Under the pieces are notes generated by a model. The model saw only the letters and a program-made list of their open reading frames with translations. It did no database searches and had not been told where the DNA came from. DNA of 64,000 bases, from contig JAHJRQ010000015.1 in assembly GCA_018830485.1 (NCBI GenBank), positions 310,001 through 374,000 of the forward strand, in the 5' to 3' direction. Shown piece by piece: positions 7,558 through 15,439 of this stretch. Each line of letters starts with the position of its first letter. The first letter of the stretch is position 1. Both the position numbers and the translations under genes were made by a program. Source of the stretch: Pseudomonadota bacterium. GTDB lineage: Bacteria > Desulfobacterota > Desulfobulbia > Desulfobulbales > Desulfurivibrionaceae.

Positions 7558-8778
7558 ATGAAACTCCCGGAACTTCTTGCCCCTGCAGGCAATTTTGAAA
7601 AGATGCAGACCGCCATCCACTACGGCGCGGATGCAGTCTATCTCGGCGGCAAGAAATTCAGCCTCCGGGCCCATGCCACCAATTTCGGCGAGGAAGAGAT
7701 CGCCCAGGCCGTGGCCTATGCCCATGAGCGCGGTGTCCAAGTATACACCACCTGCAACATCTTTGCCCACAATGACGATCTTGCCGACCTGCCCGAGTAT
7801 CTGGCCGCTCTGCGCGAAGCCAAGGTGGACGGCTTGATCATCTCCGACCCGGGCATCCTCGCCGTTGCCAGGCGGGTGGCGCCGGAAATCCCGATCCATC
7901 TCAGCACCCAGGCCAATGTCACTAATCTCGAAAGCGTCCGCTTCTGGGTGGGCCAGGGGGTGAAACGGCTCAACCTGGCCCGGGAGCTTTCCCTGGCCGA
8001 AATCACCCAGATCCGGCAGGCCACCGGGGCGGAGCTGGAGATCTTCGTGCACGGGGCGCTGTGCATCTCCTACTCGGGCCGCTGCCTGCTCAGCCTCTAT
8101 CTTACGGGCCGTGACGCCAACCAGGGCAACTGCGCCCATCCCTGCCGCTACCACTACCGGCTGGAAGAGGAAAAACGGCCGGGCCAGTTCTTCCCGGTGG
8201 AGGAAGACAGCCGCGGCACCTATATCTTCAACGCCAAGGATCTCTGCCTCTTGAACCGGCTGCCCGAGCTGGTCCGGGGTGGGGCGGACAGCCTCAAGAT
8301 CGAGGGGAGGATGAAGAGCGTCTACTATGTCGGGGCCATCATCCGCCTCTACCGGGCAGCCCTTGATTACTGGAAGCAAGAGGGGTTTGACGGAGCTCTG
8401 CCCGAGACCTTCCGGGAAGAGCTGCTGAAGATCGGTTCCCGCGGCTACACGGAAAATTTTTTCGACCAGCCTCCCAGCACGGCAGACATGCTCTACGACG
8501 GCCCCATGATCAGCTACGACTATGCCCCGGTGGGGATCGTGCGCCAGGCAGGGCCTGAGCCGGTTATCGAAACCCGCAACCCCATCGTGAAGGGAGACCG
8601 GCTGGAATACCTGGGGCGCGGCCTCGTAAACACAGAGCACACCGTGCTCTCCCTGACCAGCCAGAGCGGAGCCAAACTCTCCCAGGCAAACCCCAACAGC
8701 CTCATCACCCTCAGCCTTGACCCCGTCCCCGCTGCCTGTGAGGCCAACGGCCTGTTCAGAAAAAAAATGGCTCCCTGA
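7558..8778 (+). CDS. trhP: U32 peptidase-like tRNA U34 hydroxylation protein TrhP
   Basis: 406 aa from ATG at 7558 (AAAAGG upstream). Family features: LPELLAPAGNFEKMQTAIHY at the N-terminus, HLSTQANVTN, and a cysteine-rich core ELEIFVHGALCISYSGRCLL and GNCAHPCRY, consistent with Fe-S binding. It ends near residue 406, slightly shorter than E. coli YegQ/TrhP (453 aa). TrhP uses prephenate to form 5-hydroxyuridine at tRNA position 34. The assignment to TrhP rather than another U32 member (RlhA, UbiU) rests on overall layout. It is divergent from mnmA, another U34-modifying enzyme. Confidence 0.82.
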   Translation: MKLPELLAPAGNFEKMQTAIHYGADAVYLGGKKFSLRAHATNFGEEEIAQAVAYAHERGVQVYTTCNIFAHNDDLADLPEYLAALREAKVDGLIISDPGILAVARRVAPEIPIHLSTQANVTNLESVRFWVGQGVKRLNLARELSLAEITQIRQATGAELEIFVHGALCISYSGRCLLSLYLTGRDANQGNCAHPCRYHYRLEEEKRPGQFFPVEEDSRGTYIFNAKDLCLLNRLPELVRGGADSLKIEGRMKSVYYVGAIIRLYRAALDYWKQEGFDGALPETFREELLKIGSRGYTENFFDQPPSTADMLYDGPMISYDYAPVGIVRQAGPEPVIETRNPIVKGDRLEYLGRGLVNTEHTVLSLTSQSGAKLSQANPNSLITLSLDPVPAACEANGLFRKKMAP

Positions 8779-8822
8779 ACAAAAAATGCCTATACTGAAA
8801 AAATATGATGGACGCGCAACAA

Positions 8823-8906
8823 CGGTGCTTCGACAGGCTCAGCACGAAGGGAAAAATCAATAATTTCAAGATAACTACCGTTCGTGCTGAGCCTGTCGAA
8901 GCACCG
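8823..8906. repeat. Perfect 26-bp inverted repeat (CTTCGACAGGCTCAG family)
   Basis: Arms 8823-8848 and 8881-8906 are exact reverse complements, with a 32-bp spacer. The unit (core GCTTCGACAGGCTCAGCACG) recurs at 12.7, 18.6, 20.6, 21.0, 31.1 and 33.5 kb, always between genes. It behaves like a REP/BIME-type repeat and could fold in the trhP 3' UTR. Confidence 0.9.
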
Positions 8907-8969
8907 TTCGGGTTGTTACAGATTTCATCTGGCATAGCATGATGCATCAAATCACGAGGAGCCTTCCCA

Positions 8970-9479
8970 ATGGCCATGCAGCACATCCTGAGCATCGTTA
9001 TGATCCTTGCCGGAGCAGTTGTCATGCTCTTCAGCCTTGTCAAGGCCAGGGAACTGCACGTCCTCACCCCCTTCATCCCCGAGGGCAACAAGCCGGAAAT
9101 CATCCGCTCCCTGCGGTTGCACCGCGGGCTGATGCTTTTCTTCCTGGTGGGCTACTGCGTTGTGGCCGGGGCCTTTGCCCTGCGCCTCCCATTTGTCGGC
9201 GAGTTCCTCGTTGGCCTGGTCTTTCTCTTTGGCGCCCTCTTCGTCCTCCTTGGCGTGCACACCCAGACCAGGATGCTGCTTGAGATAAAAAACACCCTGC
9301 ACGGCCTGCTGCCCATCTGCGCCTCCTGCAAAAAGATCCGCAACGCCGATGGCGACCCGCACGATCCGGCCGCATGGAGTAGCGTGGAAAAATTCATCTC
9401 CGCCAAGACCTCGGCCGATTTTACCCACAGCATCTGCCCGGACTGCCTGAAAAAGCTCTACCCGGACCTCTATGAATAG
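8970..9479 (+). CDS. Membrane protein with C-terminal LLPICASCKKIR / CPDC motif
   Basis: 169 aa. Three hydrophobic helices (about residues 6-22, 53-74 and 79-97) are followed by a cytoplasmic tail LLPICASCKKIRNADG...FTHSICPDCLKKLYPDL. This four-cysteine tail is widespread at the end of sensor kinases and diguanylate cyclases in Desulfobacterota, where it probably binds metal. Here it is attached only to membrane helices, with no kinase or GGDEF domain, so a small redox or metal sensor or partner role is possible. An ATG two codons upstream of MQHIL was used. The DUF309 gene starts 6 nt downstream, suggesting an operon. Confidence 0.75.
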   Translation: MAMQHILSIVMILAGAVVMLFSLVKARELHVLTPFIPEGNKPEIIRSLRLHRGLMLFFLVGYCVVAGAFALRLPFVGEFLVGLVFLFGALFVLLGVHTQTRMLLEIKNTLHGLLPICASCKKIRNADGDPHDPAAWSSVEKFISAKTSADFTHSICPDCLKKLYPDLYE

Positions 9480-9484
9480 TTGCC

Positions 9485-10033
9485 ATGGCTTCCCCTCGCT
9501 TTGAACCGTTTACAGATCGTCTGAGCCGCGATATCCGCAATGAACTGTCCGCGGCCCTGCCTTTGGCGCTGGCCCAAAATGATCTCGCGCCGGTCCGAGC
9601 CGTGGCTGATCGCTACCTGCGACACAACCTGCCTGCGCCGTATGCCGCCTACATCGAAGCGCGGCTGGCGGGCTACGCCAAGGCCCTGACTATAATCGCG
9701 CAAACCGATGCCGAGAACGCCATGGCCAAGGCGCTGGTACTGTGGGATCTGGGGCTTTTTTTCGAGGTCCACGAAATTCTGGAGCATGCCTGGCGTGGGG
9801 CGCACGGCGCGGAAAAAGAGATGCTCCAGGCCATGATCCGGGCGGCGGGCTTTTATATCAAGAGGGAGTACGGCTACTTCGAGGCTGGGAAGAAGATGGC
9901 TGGCAGGGCTGTGGCTGGGCTGGAAAAGAACCGGCAGGCCTGCACCGGTTTTGATCTGGATTCGCTTTTAGAAAGCCTGCGGAATCTGGACCCGATCCCG
10001 CCGAAACTCTTTCCGCCGAACTTGGCTCATTGA
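9485..10033 (+). CDS. DUF309 domain protein
   Basis: 182 aa. The DUF309 signature is clear: LWDLGLFFEVHEILEHAWR at about residues 86-104 (the HE...HxxW pattern), followed by the helical QAMIRAAGFYIKREYGYFEAG. The biochemical role of the family is not established; it is a small all-helical fold. It probably shares a transcript with the upstream membrane protein. Its 3' end overlaps the convergent response regulator gene by 7 bp. Confidence 0.82.
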   Translation: MASPRFEPFTDRLSRDIRNELSAALPLALAQNDLAPVRAVADRYLRHNLPAPYAAYIEARLAGYAKALTIIAQTDAENAMAKALVLWDLGLFFEVHEILEHAWRGAHGAEKEMLQAMIRAAGFYIKREYGYFEAGKKMAGRAVAGLEKNRQACTGFDLDSLLESLRNLDPIPPKLFPPNLAH

Positions 10034-10404
10034 ATAACCCGGATGATCTTCCGTTCGAGAATCTCCAGGGTGAAGGGCTTTAAAATCAACTCATCCACCT
10101 TGAGCTGTAGGGCCATGCTGATTCTGGCCGTGGTGGCCTCCGCCGTCACCATAATGAAGGGGATGTCTTTCAACAGCTCGCTGGTGCGGATCTCCCGCAA
10201 CAGCTCAAAGCCGTTCATCACCGGCATGTTCCAGTCGGAGATGACAAGGTCTATCTTCCGGGCATGCAGGATTTTCATGGCGGCGCTGCCATCCGGGGCT
10301 TCATGGATTCGCTCAAAGCCCATCCGCTGGAGCTGCATCTTCATGATGTTGCGCAGCACCGCCGTATCGTCCACAATGAGAATCTCTCGGTTGGCCTGGC
10401 GCAT
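10027..10404 (-). CDS. CheY-like single-domain response regulator
   Basis: 125 aa from ATG at 10404, supported by AAGGGAAA just upstream; an in-frame ATG at 10443 would add 13 residues without homology. Receiver features: acidic pair in ILIVDD, phospho-acceptor Asp in DLVISDWNMPVMNGFELL, Thr in IMVTAEA and Lys in LKPFT. There is no output domain, so it acts through protein contacts like CheY. No cognate kinase or chemotaxis gene is adjacent. It is convergent with the DUF309 gene. Confidence 0.92.
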   Translation of the reverse strand: MRQANREILIVDDTAVLRNIMKMQLQRMGFERIHEAPDGSAAMKILHARKIDLVISDWNMPVMNGFELLREIRTSELLKDIPFIMVTAEATTARISMALQLKVDELILKPFTLEILERKIIRVIQ

Positions 10405-10604
10405 TTTCCCTTTCCCCTGTTTGCGATTGCAGGATGCTTTCACTTATCTTCTCGGCATGGTCCGGGAAAAATATGAGCCGTATTTTTGGGAAATCCGCCT
10501 GCCTGCCCGATGCTCCATGGTTTACCAAAAGAAATGATTCTGGTATGATCAGCGCTTTTATTGCGCTGGCTGCTTGATCTTCATCCCCACCCCGGAGGCT
10601 TTTC

Positions 10605-11618
10605 ATGGCTGATTCAACCCTGCCGCCCTTTATCCAGGCACTGCTCAAGCCTGAGGCATACCCCCACCCCGCGCCGGAAATAACCCTGGTGCAGACCCAT
10701 ATTTCCTATGTGCTGCTGGCAGGGGATTGTGTCTACAAGATCAAGAAGCCGGTGGATTTCGGTTTTCTCAACTTCACCAGCCTGGAACAGCGCAAACATT
10801 TCTGCGAGGAGGAACTACTTCTGAACCGGCGGCTGTGCCCCTCCCTCTATCTTGGGTTGGCGGCGATCACCGGGCAGGACGGGGTTTTTTCCCTGGACGG
10901 CCCCGGCACCCCGGTGGAATACGCGGTGAAAATGGCGCGGATGCCGGAAGAGCGGATGATGGCCAAGGTCATCGCCCAGGGCGGGCTCAGCAAGGAAATC
11001 CTCGACCGGATCATCGGCATCCTGGTTCCCTTTTACGCCAAGGCAGAAACCGGGCCTGGAATTGAACAATTCGGCACTGCCCAGGCGGTGAGCGTCAATG
11101 TGCTGGAGAATTTTGAGCAGACCCAGGGATTTGTCGGCTGCGCAGCCCTGAGCCAAGGGCAGTTCGAGGCTATCAGCAGCTACGCCCGTGATTTTCTCGG
11201 CAAAGAAGACCTCTTTGCCGCCCGCATCGCAGCCGGCAGGGTTCGCGACTGCCACGGCGACCTCTATTCCGCCAACATCTGCCTGGCCGACGAGATCTAC
11301 ATCTACGACTGCATCGAGTTCAATCAGCGGTTCCGCTACTGCGATGTGGCAAGCGACGTAGCCTTTCTGGCCATGGATCTCGATTTCCACGGCCTGCCCG
11401 AGCTTTCCGGATATTTCATCGACCAGTTCTGCCGGGCTGCGGGCGACACCACCCTGCTTCCCATGCTCAATTTCTATAAATGTTACCGGGCGTATGTGCG
11501 CGGCAAGATCGGCCTGTTCACCGCCCATGCCCCGGAGGTTGATCCGGCCACTGCGGAAAATTGCCTGGCGTTAGCCAAAAAATACTTCGCCCTGGCTGAG
11601 CGCTATGCCGCGTCCTGA
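10605..11618 (+). CDS. COG2187-type aminoglycoside phosphotransferase-like kinase half
   Basis: 337 aa. A protein-kinase-like/APH fold is suggested by VYKIKKPVDFGFL (ATP-binding Lys), DCHGDLYSANICL (catalytic HGD-x4-N loop) and YIYDCIEFNQRFRYCDVASDVAFLAMDLD (metal-binding Asp). In most bacteria this domain is the N-terminal half of a protein whose C-terminal half is a P-loop kinase. Here the P-loop half is a separate gene overlapping by 14 bp in another frame. The substrate is unknown. Confidence 0.82.
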   Translation: MADSTLPPFIQALLKPEAYPHPAPEITLVQTHISYVLLAGDCVYKIKKPVDFGFLNFTSLEQRKHFCEEELLLNRRLCPSLYLGLAAITGQDGVFSLDGPGTPVEYAVKMARMPEERMMAKVIAQGGLSKEILDRIIGILVPFYAKAETGPGIEQFGTAQAVSVNVLENFEQTQGFVGCAALSQGQFEAISSYARDFLGKEDLFAARIAAGRVRDCHGDLYSANICLADEIYIYDCIEFNQRFRYCDVASDVAFLAMDLDFHGLPELSGYFIDQFCRAAGDTTLLPMLNFYKCYRAYVRGKIGLFTAHAPEVDPATAENCLALAKKYFALAERYAAS

Positions 11619-12171
11619 GCTGTTTATCTTTTTCGGCCTGATCGCCACTGGCAAGTCCACAGTGGCCGCTGCCTTTGCCGAAAAGCGGGGGCTTAGCTAT
11701 TACAACTCCGATGTGGTGCGCAAGGAACTGGCCGGGCTTTCCCCCCAAACCCGCCAGCGCGAAACCGCTGACCAGGGGATCTACACCGGCGAGTTCACGG
11801 CCAAGACCTACGCGGCCCTGCTCGAACGGGCCGAACATGATCTGGGCCAAGGCCAAGGCGTGGTGCTCGACGCCTCCTACCAGCGCAAGGCCGACCGCGA
11901 CCAGGTGCGGATGCTTGCGCAGCGTCTGGGTGTTCGGCTATACTATGTGCTCTGTGTCTGTCCGGAAGAGGAAATGAAACGCCGCATGGCGCAAAGGGCG
12001 CTCGACCCGAATGCGGTGTCCGATGGACGCTGGGAAATTTATTTAAAACAGAAAAAGCGGTTCGAGCCCCCCACGGAGCTTGCCCCGGATCAGCTCATAA
12101 CCCTGTCAACCGATCTGCCGGTGGAGACTGTTGTAGAGCAGCTTTCCGCCCACTTGGAGGCGCAGCCGTGA
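11605..12171 (+). CDS. P-loop kinase (COG0645-type), partner of the upstream kinase half
   Basis: 188 aa. Walker A GLIATGKST at about residues 11-19, a LID-like arginine region (MKRRMAQRA) and VVLDASYQRKADRDQV fit the AAA/adenylate-kinase-like family COG0645. Its start overlaps the preceding gene by 14 bp and its end overlaps the next start by 4 bp (GTGA), implying translational coupling. Normally this domain is fused to the preceding one. Possible substrates in the literature-level annotation range from gluconate to nucleosides, and none can be chosen here. Confidence 0.82.
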   Translation: MPRPELFIFFGLIATGKSTVAAAFAEKRGLSYYNSDVVRKELAGLSPQTRQRETADQGIYTGEFTAKTYAALLERAEHDLGQGQGVVLDASYQRKADRDQVRMLAQRLGVRLYYVLCVCPEEEMKRRMAQRALDPNAVSDGRWEIYLKQKKRFEPPTELAPDQLITLSTDLPVETVVEQLSAHLEAQP

Positions 12172-12602
12172 ATACGAGAATCTATGTCCTGAAGTTTCCC
12201 AAGGAAGTCATCGACCAGCCCATCATCAGCAATCTGGTCAAGAAATACGACCTTGAGTTCAACATCCTCAAGGCCACCATCCTGCTCCAGCAGGAAGGGG
12301 TCATGGTCCTCGAATTCATCGGCCACAAGGCCAATGTCAAGAAGGGCATCGCCTATCTCAACGAGATGGGGGTTACGGTGAAAAGCATGGCCGGCAATAT
12401 CCGCCGCGACGATGAAAAATGCTACCAGTGCGGGGCCTGCACCGGCGTCTGCCCCACCGGCGCCCTCTCCCTCCACCGGCCCGACATGGCGGTGCTGTTC
12501 GACGAGGAAAAATGCACGGCCTGCGGCCTCTGCGTCTCCGTCTGCCCGGCTCGGGCCATGGAGGTTTCCCTCAACGGCAGCGTGGCCGAACTGGCGGCTT
12601 AG
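12168..12602 (+). CDS. NIL-domain 2x[4Fe-4S] ferredoxin
   Basis: 144 aa from a GTG start overlapping the previous stop. The N-terminal NIL domain (about residues 3-77; LKATILLQQEGVMVLEF) is a ligand-binding fold also found on methionine transporters. The C-terminal half has CYQCGACTGVCPTGAL and CTACGLCVSVCPARAM, two complete CxxCxxCxxxCP motifs. NIL ferredoxins of anaerobes have been linked to sulfur assimilation and homocysteine synthesis; that role is inference here, as no such partner is adjacent. Confidence 0.88.
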   Translation: MNTRIYVLKFPKEVIDQPIISNLVKKYDLEFNILKATILLQQEGVMVLEFIGHKANVKKGIAYLNEMGVTVKSMAGNIRRDDEKCYQCGACTGVCPTGALSLHRPDMAVLFDEEKCTACGLCVSVCPARAMEVSLNGSVAELAA

Positions 12603-12616
12603 CATGAGATTGTCGG

Positions 12617-12670
12617 CAGGAGCGGCTTCAGCCGCGAAACCACAGGACATCGCGGCTAAAGCCGCTCCTG
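12617..12670. repeat. Inverted repeat of the AGCGGCTTCAGCCGCG family
   Basis: Arms 12617-12637 and 12650-12670 are near-perfect reverse complements (CAGGAGCGGCTTCAGCCGCGA). A single arm recurs at 21707-21729. It lies 15 bp after the ferredoxin stop. No long T-tract follows, so it is a palindromic repeat rather than a clear terminator. Confidence 0.8.
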
Positions 12671-12712
12671 CGGTGTCTTGATTTCACGGTTGAAATAGAA
12701 ATAGAATAACTC

Positions 12713-12770
12713 CCGTTCGCGGTGAGCCTGTCGAACCGCTGTTTTCCTTATCACGATTGGCCTTCGACAG
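12713..12770. repeat. Diverged copy of the CTTCGACAGGCTCAG repeat
   Basis: CCGTTCGCGGTGAGCCTGTCGAACC at the left and CCTTCGACAG at the right form a decayed inverted pair of the family seen at 8823-8906. Confidence 0.7.
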
Positions 12771-12810
12771 ACCGAATGAGTTCATCTCGTTGCCTACCCC
12801 CCCCTACATA

Positions 12811-14799
12811 CTAATCCCTGCGAATCTCCGCAATCCTCTCCGCCACGAGGGGGAAGCGGCCCAAGTCCGTATGGGGCAGAAAATGTGAGGCAATGTACTG
12901 CTCCTGAAACACCGGCATCTCCGAAAGCTCGAAGCTGGTCATCTTCCGCACCACCTCCACCACATCCTGCCTGATATGATTGCTCATCTCGCTCATCCAG
13001 GCGCCCATGAGCGAGCCGTTCCCCACATAGAGCACCCGGCTGGCATCCACCTGGGGCAGCAGCCCCACGGTCATGGCCGAATCCAGATCGATATAGCTGC
13101 CAAAAGCCCCGGCCAGGATAACCTGCTCGATATCGGTAATGGCCAGCCCCACCTGCTCCACCAAAGTGGTGATCCCCGCATAGATCGCCGCCTTGGCCCG
13201 GATGAAGTTTTCGATATCCACCTCGTTGATCACGATATCGTGGTCAACCCCAGCCTCTTCCCGCCAGACCAGGACATACTCATAGCCGCTGCGCCCTTCC
13301 CGGATCCTGTCCGTGCCCGGATCCCGGCGGAATTTGCCGCTTCTGCCCACCACCCCTTGCTCGAACAGGGTGGCGATGATGGCCAGCAGCCCAGAGCCGC
13401 AGATGCCCACCGGCGGTTTGTTGCCCAGGGTGATATTCATCGGCTCAAGGGTCTGGGGGTTGAGGCTGAAATCCTCGATGGCGCCAAGGGCCGCCCGCAT
13501 CCCGTGGGTAATGCCGCCGCCCTCGAAGGCCGGGCCGGCGGAGCAGGCCGCGCACACCAGCCATTCCCGGTTGCCCACCACGATCTCCGCGTTGGTGCCG
13601 ATATCGATATACAGGGTGACCAGTTCGGTGCGGTACATGCCCGAACCCATGACCCCAGCCACTATATCGCCTCCCACATAACTGGAAATGGACGGGTAGA
13701 CCAGGGCAACGGCGGAGTGCGGCAGATTGATGCCCAGGTCGGTGGCGCGGATGGGCGGCAGGAAGGTGGTCACCGGCACATAGGGGGCGCGGCGGATGTT
13801 GTCCGGCTCGAGCCGGAGAAGCAGATGGGTCATGGTGGTGTTGCCGGCCAGGGTAATGGAGGTGATCTCCTCCCGGCTGATGCCGCCTTTTTCCCCGCTC
13901 TCCGCCGGCCTGGCCGCAGTGAGCAAGGTGTCGAGGATGCTGTTGATGGTGGTCACCACCAGCTCCTGCATTTTTTCCAAGCCCTCCTTTTTTTCCGCAA
14001 AGATGATCCGGGAGATCACATCCTCGCCGTAGCCGAGCTGGCCGTTGTATTCCCCGGCCCGGGCCAGCACCTTGCCGGAGTTGAGATCCACCAGCACCCC
14101 GTAGACCGAGGTGGTGCCGATGTCAAAGGCCAGGCCGAAGCTGCGGTGGGTCCAGTCGCCGCCCTGGATGTTGGTGAGATAGGATTTGCCCGATACATTC
14201 ACCGGCCGGGCGCAGGTAACGGTGATCCTGAAATTGTCTTCCCGCAGGGCCTTGCGCAGCATCCGCAACACGGCAAGATTGAACACCACCCGGTGTTCGT
14301 TGTGCCGGCTGCTGAGCAGATGGATAACCCGGCCGGCGTCGGCCATATTGTCCCCCGCGGTTGGCGGAGGGACATCCAGGCAGAGCTTCTCCACCGGGGG
14401 AACGAAAATCCCTTGCTCGCGCAGCTCCTCTATGTCGTAGACATGCATCCGGGCCCGGTGCCTGAGCGGCACCGCTGTTCCCAAGCCTCCGCTTTTCAGG
14501 CCGGAGGATTCCGGCACCCGAATGATCGCATCGCCGGCAATTGTCGCGGTGCAGGCTTGCCGGTATCCCGTCTCCCGCTCCTGCAGGCTGAACTTTTCGC
14601 TCAGCCCCCCTGCAACCTCGCCTTTTTCTATGATCACCTTGCATTTGCCGCACACCCCGCTGCCGCCGCAGGAGGCATTGATATGGATGCCCGCCTCCCG
14701 GGCCGCCTTGATGATGGACATGCCCGTCCCGGCCTGCACGGTGCGGCCGCTGGGCTCAAAAACTATGGTGTGGGTCGCCTGACTCTCCGCCTCTTGCAT
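12811..14799 (-). CDS. 2Fe-2S / ASKHA (DUF4445) corrinoid-protein reactivase-like protein
   Basis: 662 aa from ATG at 14799, preferred over an in-frame ATG at 14871. The N-terminal plant-type 2Fe-2S domain has SCGGSGVCGKCKV and a fourth Cys in YRQACTA. The long C-terminal part is an actin-like ATPase of the DUF4445/RACo family: LAFDIGTTSVYGVLVDL, LYIDIGTNAEIVVGN, GPAFEGGGI and VGICGSGLL are the phosphate loops. Such proteins reduce inactive Co(II) corrinoid methyltransferase subunits using ATP. No methyltransferase or corrinoid protein is next to it, so its partner must be elsewhere. It is far from any typical operon mate. Confidence 0.87.
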   Translation of the reverse strand: MQEAESQATHTIVFEPSGRTVQAGTGMSIIKAAREAGIHINASCGGSGVCGKCKVIIEKGEVAGGLSEKFSLQERETGYRQACTATIAGDAIIRVPESSGLKSGGLGTAVPLRHRARMHVYDIEELREQGIFVPPVEKLCLDVPPPTAGDNMADAGRVIHLLSSRHNEHRVVFNLAVLRMLRKALREDNFRITVTCARPVNVSGKSYLTNIQGGDWTHRSFGLAFDIGTTSVYGVLVDLNSGKVLARAGEYNGQLGYGEDVISRIIFAEKKEGLEKMQELVVTTINSILDTLLTAARPAESGEKGGISREEITSITLAGNTTMTHLLLRLEPDNIRRAPYVPVTTFLPPIRATDLGINLPHSAVALVYPSISSYVGGDIVAGVMGSGMYRTELVTLYIDIGTNAEIVVGNREWLVCAACSAGPAFEGGGITHGMRAALGAIEDFSLNPQTLEPMNITLGNKPPVGICGSGLLAIIATLFEQGVVGRSGKFRRDPGTDRIREGRSGYEYVLVWREEAGVDHDIVINEVDIENFIRAKAAIYAGITTLVEQVGLAITDIEQVILAGAFGSYIDLDSAMTVGLLPQVDASRVLYVGNGSLMGAWMSEMSNHIRQDVVEVVRKMTSFELSEMPVFQEQYIASHFLPHTDLGRFPLVAERIAEIRRD

Positions 14800-14937
14800 T
14801 TCCCGGCCCCCTTGTGCCTGCCCGATGCTTCTTCCCGCGACACTCGCGCGTCGCTGCGCCTGATCTTTCATATCCTATACGGGGGCGCGACTTCCTGCAA
14901 CGACCGTTTACAACATCACCTCATCGCAATTGCCCAC

Positions 14938-14971
14938 AAAAAAAGGCTCCCGCGCTTTGACAGCGGGAGCC
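14938..14971 (-). terminator. Intrinsic terminator of the Cys-rich peptide gene
   Basis: Read on the minus strand, a 9-bp GC-rich stem (GGCTCCCGC 14971-14963 with its partner 14953-14945) has a 9-nt loop and runs directly into seven Ts (14944-14938). It lies 28 bp past the stop of the 51-aa gene. Confidence 0.9.
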
Positions 14972-14998
14972 TTCGCAGAAACCATTTTCAAGGGACGG

Positions 14999-15154
14999 CT
15001 ATTTTTTGGCCTTGCAACCGCAACCGCAGCCGCCTCCGGATGATTTCTCCTCTTGCTTGATCAGGCACTCGTTGCCGCCGCATTCGGAGCATTTCTTTGG
15101 CTTGCATCTGCATTCCTTGGTTGCCCCGCACTTTTCACATTTAAATATCGCCAT
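14999..15154 (-). CDS. Small Cys-rich metal-binding protein
   Basis: 51 aa, too short for most gene callers. The start at 15154 has a near-perfect AGGAGGT Shine-Dalgarno 6 nt upstream, and a strong terminator follows the TAG. It holds ten cysteines: CEKCG, CRC, CSECGGNEC and a tail GGGCGCGCKAKK, with many Lys. The layout suggests a zinc-ribbon-like or metallothionein-like protein for metal or metalloid binding. I do not recognise a named family. It is monocistronic between the ASKHA gene and a divergent peptidase. Confidence 0.85.
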   Translation of the reverse strand: MAIFKCEKCGATKECRCKPKKCSECGGNECLIKQEEKSSGGGCGCGCKAKK

Positions 15155-15439
15155 GATGCCACCTCCTGTTCCGTGTTAATCGTATACGGCGGAAAAGACG
15201 TTTTTTCTGCCGCAATATGCCTTCATTGTCCCGCCTTGTGCCCGGGATTGGACCTCCTGCCGTTTCAGGAGATAAATTTCTCGCTTGGGCGCGGCAGGTG
15301 CATTATTCTTTTTCTGAAAACTCCGGCAACGGTCGTGAGTGGATTATTTGCTTACTGTTCGCGACCTTGCCTTTACTAGGAATCATTATCAATAATAGCC
15401 TGTTTCCTGCTGCCGTGCAACAATAAATTGAGGGTCCCC

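Noticed and set aside
12976-15060. 694-aa plus-strand frame opposite the ASKHA gene
   Set aside because: Shadow of the minus-strand gene, with no recognisable motif.
15053-15426. Plus-strand frames between the Cys-rich peptide and the peptidase
   Set aside because: No ribosome binding site, no family similarity and partly antisense to the 51-aa gene.
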